From assembly GCA_050946255.1 (NCBI GenBank), contig JBMNUL010000099.1:1-9751 (forward strand): a stretch of DNA of 9,751 bases. The letters are read 5' to 3'. Source of the stretch: JBMNUL01 sp050946255. GTDB taxonomy: Bacteria > Actinomycetota > Coriobacteriia > Coriobacteriales > CADBOM01. Below are positions 7,052-9,751 of this stretch, one piece after another (the stretch's first letter is position 1; each line of letters starts with the position of its first letter). The notes below the pieces were generated by a model. The model had not been told where the DNA came from and did not search any database. It worked only from the letters and a program-made list of their open reading frames with translations. Made by a program: the position numbers and the translations under genes.

Positions 7052-7080
7052 TTGGGGTTTCAATTTAACTGCAACCCCAA
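7052..7080 (-). repeat. Inverted repeat just after the TetR-2 stop codon
   Basis: TTGGGGTT (7052-7059) and AACCCCAA (7073-7080) are exact inverted copies with 13 bases between. They begin 11 bases past the TetR-2 stop. A smaller pair, CCAAT/ATTGG (7040-7044 and 7051-7055), overlaps it and cannot form at the same time. This could be a 3'-end stabilising hairpin ahead of the real terminator or an alternative structure; no T-run follows it. Confidence 0.4.
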
Positions 7081-7091
7081 CCATCTCAGAG

Positions 7092-7745
7092 CTAGATCTT
7101 CTCGACTATCGGATCGAACTCTCCAATGTCGAGCTTGAGACCCTTGACGTCCTCGATAGCCTTCTTCGTGCGCTCCTCGACCTCTTCCCTGGGCAGATAC
7201 CCAAAGTACATGGAAGCATAGTAGGTGTACATGTCCTCGAACGTCATCTTGCCCGGATGCCTGCCGTAGTAAGAGTCTATGGCAGCTTCGATTCCCTTAT
7301 ATGCCACGAAGAGGAAAGTTGCCTTACTGGCACCGACCTGATCTTGTGTGGTCTTGTACGCCTTGAAATCGTTGGCAATGTAGCGGCTCTCATCGTCATT
7401 TGCAAGGTCGTCGAGCATGAACTCCATGACGAACCTGCGCCAGCGCTCATCATCGTAGGCAATCTTGCGGTGCATTGCCACACCGAGGAACGCTCTCTGC
7501 ACATCGTCCTCATCTGGGAAGAGTTCGACCGTGTAGTTGGTGAGCTTGACCATGACCTCATCGTAGAGCATTGAGGCTATATTGCGCTTGTTCCCGAAAT
7601 GATGGGCAATGGTTCCCGGGTTGACCATTGCGGCCTTGTAGATTTCCGAGTAGGTCGTGTTCTTGTAGCCCTTCTCCAAGAAGAGCTTCTTGCATGTTTC
7701 GATGATTATCCCGCGTGTCTCCATGCCGTTGGCGTAGTTGACCAT
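7092..7745 (-). CDS. TetR/AcrR-family transcriptional regulator (TetR-2)
   Basis: 217 residues from the chosen start. The N-terminal domain shows the TetR pattern: RGIIIETCKKLFLEKGYKNT (11-30), helix-turn-helix TYSEIYKAAMVNPGTIAHHF (31-50), then GNKRNIASMLYDEVM. The rest is a helical domain rich in aromatic and charged residues, with YKGIEAAIDSYYGRHPGKMTFED leading to a C-terminal helix; its ligand is not predictable. The frame opens earlier at a TTG (7802), but the added 19 residues are not family-like and lie over a palindrome, while ATG 7745 has GGGGG 7 bases upstream; Met8 is an alternative start. It has its own promoter and terminator, and the next genes downstream on the same strand are the ligase and hexapeptide pair, whose leader has an inverted repeat. 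Control of that pair is therefore the simplest reading. The upstream methyltransferase gene, also on the minus strand, is another possible target. Confidence 0.92.
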   Translation of the reverse strand: MVNYANGMETRGIIIETCKKLFLEKGYKNTTYSEIYKAAMVNPGTIAHHFGNKRNIASMLYDEVMVKLTNYTVELFPDEDDVQRAFLGVAMHRKIAYDDERWRRFVMEFMLDDLANDDESRYIANDFKAYKTTQDQVGASKATFLFVAYKGIEAAIDSYYGRHPGKMTFEDMYTYYASMYFGYLPREEVEERTKKAIEDVKGLKLDIGEFDPIVEKI

Positions 7746-7763
7746 TGATTTCCCCCATTCTAT

Positions 7764-7800
7764 GAGACCCGATTTTAATCGGGCAACTTTCCGGCGTCTC
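7764..7800. promoter_or_regulatory. Nested inverted repeat in the TetR-2 leader
   Basis: CCCGATT (7768-7774) and AATCGGG (7777-7783) form a 16-bp near-palindrome around two bases. Outside it GAGAC (7764-7768) and GTCTC (7796-7800) pair as a second, wider inverted repeat. The structure lies in the untranslated leader, 23 bases before the ATG at 7745. It may be an autoregulatory operator or an RNA hairpin affecting TetR-2 expression. A 7-bp arm at this location is better than expected by chance, but function is inference. Confidence 0.4.
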
Positions 7801-7849
7801 AATTACTGCGGGCAGAGCTGTGCGCCGGAGGCAATTCTTTAGATAAAAT

Positions 7850-7878
7850 CTTATAAATGTTTAACGAAATCTAATCAA
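7850..7878 (-). promoter_or_regulatory. Promoter of TetR-2
   Basis: On the minus strand TTGATT (7873-7878) and TATAAG (7850-7855) are separated by exactly 17 bases, a good sigma-70 arrangement (4/6 and 5/6 matches). Transcription would start near 7842, giving a leader of about 97 bases that contains the nested inverted repeat. It is the best promoter in the window and lies at the border of the AT-rich spacer. Confidence 0.55.
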
Positions 7879-8102
7879 TTACCAAGTTCCAATATATTGA
7901 GCACTTTAAAATTTGTAAAGCCATTTCAATAAAATAAACAAGTTATTCACGAAATTGCCCAAAATATATTGAATTTGAGCGCACACAGATACTTCAATAA
8001 CAAAATATTGTCTTCTTCGTTTATTTTTACGAGTGTTTTCATAAAGTTTGCCGAATGTAACCATTTTGACAGCCGAGTGGGATTCTCACCCGCCGCAAGT
8101 CG
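7879..8102. other. AT-rich gene-free spacer between methyltransferase and TetR-2
   Basis: With the TetR-2 promoter and leader this makes about 360 bases without a convincing gene. It is far richer in A and T than the flanking genes, except for a GC-rich stretch at 8070-8102 next to the methyltransferase stop. I see no good intrinsic terminator for the methyltransferase: the nearest imperfect inverted sequence (8084-8096) has no T-run. A 72-codon plus-strand frame from 7969 runs into the methyltransferase gene, has no ribosome binding site and looks accidental. The content that stands out is a repeated 10-base motif, given separately. Confidence 0.6.
7890..7972. repeat. Repeated AATATATTGA motif upstream of TetR-2 promoter
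   Basis: AATATATTGA occurs at 7891-7900 and again, in the same orientation, at 7963-7972. The first copy is part of a perfect palindrome, CAATATATTG (7890-7899), ending 12 bases upstream of the TetR-2 -35 box. A and T rich DNA throws up such repeats easily, but the location suits a binding site for an activator or silencer. Confidence 0.35.
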
Positions 8103-9185
8103 TCATTTTCTCCCGAAAATTTTATCTGCGAAGCGTCTCTCCATCTCATACCTGAAATCTTGCAGGTTGATACCGCGGTCCTCGTAATCCAATATTGACA
8201 GAGAACAGGCCCCCGTTGCGGCAAGTGAATCGTACAGGGCCTCGACCTGCTTCGCAAACTCTTCGTTGTCACTCGAGAACGGGTGAATGTCCCCGATGTA
8301 CCCATGGAAGAAGATCTGATCTCCGAAATCTTTAATGGTCTTCGCAATATCATCCTGCACGGCCTCGTAGTTGAACTCCCACATGTCCACTCCAGCCTCT
8401 ATCATTGCCGGGACGAACTTGGCCACGCTCCCACAGCTGTGGAGAATGAAGAAAATGTCCAGCTCATGTGCTCGATTGACGACCCGCTTGACCCTGGGAA
8501 GGAAGAACTCTCTGAGAGCATCCTCGGAAAACGCCATGGATCTCTGAGTTCCCCAATCGTCGTGCAGTATCAGCGTATCGCAACCGCAATAATCATGTAG
8601 ATGCTCGACCAGAGCGATGTTGTGATCGCAAATGACATCCAGCAGTTCCTGAACATCTTCTGGGCATTCGTATAGAGATGCGGCAGCTTCCTCATAAGAG
8701 CAGAGCGAGATCATCCTCTCGTAGAACCCTGTCAAGACAACGCCACAAGAGGGCCTGTCCTTGCTGAGAGACAGATACTCTGACCCCTCCCCCTTCCAAT
8801 CCCATGAATCCACGTCTGGGATCTCGATCTGACGCCATTCTTCCAGCGAACCGACAACAGGGTTCTTCGAATCTATGAAAGCCGGAAGCATCGGGTTGTC
8901 AGGGTTCGGAACCCAAAGTGCACCAAATGCGTCCACTCCGCCTTCGTAGCCACAGGCAACGTTGTCGGGGATCAAATCCGGGTAGACAACGTTCATATCC
9001 TCATATACATCTGGGACCCATGAGAATTCTTCCCGTGAAATGAATCTCCTCCAGTTCTCCTTCGGTGTGATGGGCGTGTTCAACTTGTCAATGGGCTCCT
9101 GCTCCCATCCATAATTCGTCCCGCAAACCGGATACTTTCCCGTTCTGGCGAGCTCGTCTTTGCTGAAAGTCTTCAATTCTGCCAT
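8103..9185 (-). CDS. URO-D superfamily (MtaA/MtbA-type) corrinoid methyltransferase-like protein
   Basis: 360 residues of uroporphyrinogen decarboxylase fold, of the branch that moves methyl groups to or from corrinoid proteins rather than the haem-pathway enzyme. Landmarks from ATG 9185: GGVDAFGALWVP about 83-94 (the family's D-x-F/W-G-x-x-W), HDDWGTQ at 208-214, and the zinc site HSCGSV with His249 and Cys251, plus Cys327 in GACSLS 76 residues later. This H-x-C...C pattern is that of zinc-dependent methyltransferases such as MtaA and MtbA and is absent from true HemE. The frame opens 35 codons earlier, but ATG 9185 has an ideal AGGAGGGG 8 bases upstream. The ATG is one base after the stop of the zinc-ribbon gene, so translation is probably coupled. 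No corrinoid protein or reactivator is nearby, so methyl donor and acceptor (methoxy-aromatic, methylamine, methionine-type thiol) are unknown. Confidence 0.92.
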   Translation of the reverse strand: MAELKTFSKDELARTGKYPVCGTNYGWEQEPIDKLNTPITPKENWRRFISREEFSWVPDVYEDMNVVYPDLIPDNVACGYEGGVDAFGALWVPNPDNPMLPAFIDSKNPVVGSLEEWRQIEIPDVDSWDWKGEGSEYLSLSKDRPSCGVVLTGFYERMISLCSYEEAAASLYECPEDVQELLDVICDHNIALVEHLHDYCGCDTLILHDDWGTQRSMAFSEDALREFFLPRVKRVVNRAHELDIFFILHSCGSVAKFVPAMIEAGVDMWEFNYEAVQDDIAKTIKDFGDQIFFHGYIGDIHPFSSDNEEFAKQVEALYDSLAATGACSLSILDYEDRGINLQDFRYEMERRFADKIFGRK

Positions 9186-9186
9186 C

Positions 9187-9672
9187 TTATTGTCCCCTCC
9201 TGTCATCCTCTCGGTCTGGATTTCCTTTATTTGAAAAACTGTCGTCGTTGTTTTCTTCGGATTTGGTGTCTGTTTTCCCGGTTTTTTCACCGGTCGGAGA
9301 CGAAGGCGGTATCATTGAGACATCGTCGAGGTCGGGTAGTTTACGACCGCATCTAGTGCAGTAAAGGGATTTCGAGTACTGGGGAAACCCGCAATATGGG
9401 CAGGGCCTGTTGCAGGCAACTTTTGCAGATTTGTAGCACACCGCCTTTTTCCTTTCCTTACGAAATGCCTGAGTTGAAGCAAATGGGAAAATGAGGGACA
9501 GCAAGAGCAAAGTGGCAGCATCCGCAAATTCGGATGGCTCGTGCCAAGAAGACAACATCGAGAGCATCAACGCTGCAAGCAGCATCACAGGTGCCGGCAC
9601 GGAAGAGGGCGACTCGGCAAGCGATAGACCTCCTCTTTCCAAGGTGCTTTCCAACCTGTCGATTCTGGGCAT
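9187..9672 (-). CDS. Zinc-ribbon protein, possibly membrane-anchored; start uncertain
   Basis: The longest frame gives 161 residues. Its certain part is the zinc ribbon CPYCGFPQYSKSLYCTRCG (91-109), two CxxC knuckles 10 residues apart, followed by a charged, Ser/Asp/Lys-rich and probably disordered tail to the stop at 9187-9189. Upstream lie two hydrophobic stretches (about 26-42 and 52-68) and a basic RKERKK, which would make a two-helix membrane anchor with the ribbon in the cytoplasm. However, this N-terminal part overlaps an opposite-strand frame and is rich in TTG leucine codons. ATG 9672 has no clear ribosome binding site, whereas GTG 9441 follows AAGGAAAGG and would give an 84-residue soluble ribbon protein. 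The gene is placed to be co-translated with the methyltransferase (one-base gap). Function unknown; zinc ribbons of this type serve protein or nucleic-acid contacts, or metal binding. Confidence 0.62.
   Translation of the reverse strand: MPRIDRLESTLERGGLSLAESPSSVPAPVMLLAALMLSMLSSWHEPSEFADAATLLLLSLIFPFASTQAFRKERKKAVCYKSAKVACNRPCPYCGFPQYSKSLYCTRCGRKLPDLDDVSMIPPSSPTGEKTGKTDTKSEENNDDSFSNKGNPDREDDRRGQ
9194..9201 (-). promoter_or_regulatory. Ribosome binding site of the methyltransferase
   Basis: AGGAGGGG on the minus strand, 8 bases before ATG 9185. It lies inside the last codons of the zinc-ribbon gene and decides the methyltransferase start against the longer frame opening at 9290. Confidence 0.85.
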
Positions 9673-9751
9673 GCTCGGTGTGAGCTGTTACTCTCTTCTC
9701 ATCATGAGCGTGCCAGTAGCTCGGGCTCTCCCCTTCCTTTCCTACGCCTCC
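9491..9751 (+). CDS. Possible N-terminus of a membrane protein, running off the right edge
   Basis: From ATG 9491 the plus strand is open for 87 codons to the window end. Residues 1-52 are Ser, Ala, Asp and Glu rich and look disordered; about 53-87 are hydrophobic (IL, ML, LL, PFL) and read like a first membrane segment. Codons end mostly in C or G (AGC, GAC, AAC, ATC, GGC), as in the other genes here. The hydrophobic part beyond 9672 lies where the opposite zinc-ribbon frame already has stops, so it is not simply a shadow of that gene. Against it: only a weak GGGA lies before the ATG, and it overlaps the minus-strand gene by 182 bases. ATG 9671 or GTG 9644 are later possible starts. A multi-helix membrane protein or membrane-bound regulator is possible, but I do not recognise a family. 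Confidence 0.42.
   Translation, partial: MRDSKSKVAASANSDGSCQEDNIESINAASSITGAGTEEGDSASDRPPLSKVLSNLSILGMLGVSCYSLLIMSVPVARALPFLSYAS

Noticed and set aside
8070..8102. Minus-strand GGGTGAGAATCCCAC followed by CGGCTGT, reminiscent of the first conserved stem region of an FMN or cobalamin riboswitch.
   Set aside because: Only one short element matches. The second conserved half and closing stem are missing, and the sequence starts about 6 bases after the methyltransferase stop and over 300 bases before the next start. Chance resemblance is more likely; a covariance-model search would decide.
7969..8187. Plus-strand 72-codon frame in the AT-rich spacer.
   Set aside because: It overlaps the methyltransferase end antisense, lacks a ribosome binding site, and its composition (F, S, I, N) is what AT-rich non-coding DNA gives.
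1..9751. Mobile element, CRISPR, toxin-antitoxin or phage defence system.
   Set aside because: No transposase, integrase, terminal repeats, spaced direct repeats, nuclease or paired small toxin/antitoxin genes can be seen; the genes read as ordinary metabolism and regulation.

Overview
The window reads as a stretch of bacterial chromosome. Its genes are moderately GC-rich, its promoter spacers are clearly more AT-rich, ribosome binding sites are of the AGGAGG type, and there is one textbook intrinsic terminator. The gene set (domain-inverted GH3 glycosidase, DegV lipid-binding protein, two TetR regulators, PaaK-type acyl-CoA ligase, gamma-class carbonic anhydrase-like hexapeptide protein, corrinoid-type URO-D methyltransferase) fits an anaerobic, probably host-associated fermenter. 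Class Coriobacteriia (Actinomycetota) is my best guess from gene content; an anaerobic Firmicute is not excluded and no marker gene settles it.

Layout. Left edge: a GNAT acetyltransferase on the minus strand (1-541, C-terminal end outside the window), probably with its own promoter. 705-4134: a minus-strand pair, DegV protein then GH3 beta-glycosidase, 52 bases apart. DegV is divergent from a plus-strand TetR regulator (4278-4865), and the shared spacer holds a 12-bp perfect palindrome and a perfect TATAAT. 4991-6835: a minus-strand pair, PaaK-like ligase then gamma-CA/PaaY-like protein, convergent with the first TetR gene. 7092-7745: a second TetR regulator on the minus strand, closed by a strong terminator at 6980-7015. 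7746-8102: about 360 bases without a gene, AT-rich, holding the second regulator's promoter and small inverted and direct repeats. 8103-9185: a URO-D family methyltransferase with Zn-ligand motifs, starting one base after the stop of a zinc-ribbon membrane protein. Right edge: the zinc-ribbon frame is overlapped antiparallel by a plus-strand open frame running off the window, which looks like the N-terminus of a membrane protein; at most one of the two overlapping N-terminal readings is right.

How it may work together (inference). TetR-1 probably controls itself and DegV-GH3, which would take up or sense lipid and release sugars from beta-glycosides. TetR-2 sits just upstream of the ligase/hexapeptide pair; an inverted repeat in the ligase leader is a candidate operator, so the pair may be an inducible aryl- or fatty-acid activation unit with a PaaY-like thioesterase or carbonic anhydrase partner. 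The URO-D protein looks like a methyl transfer enzyme of a methyltransferase/corrinoid system whose other parts are not here. Several longest-frame starts are too long; I have moved them to starts with ribosome binding sites and said so. I see no CRISPR array, tRNA, rRNA, insertion sequence or clear defence system.
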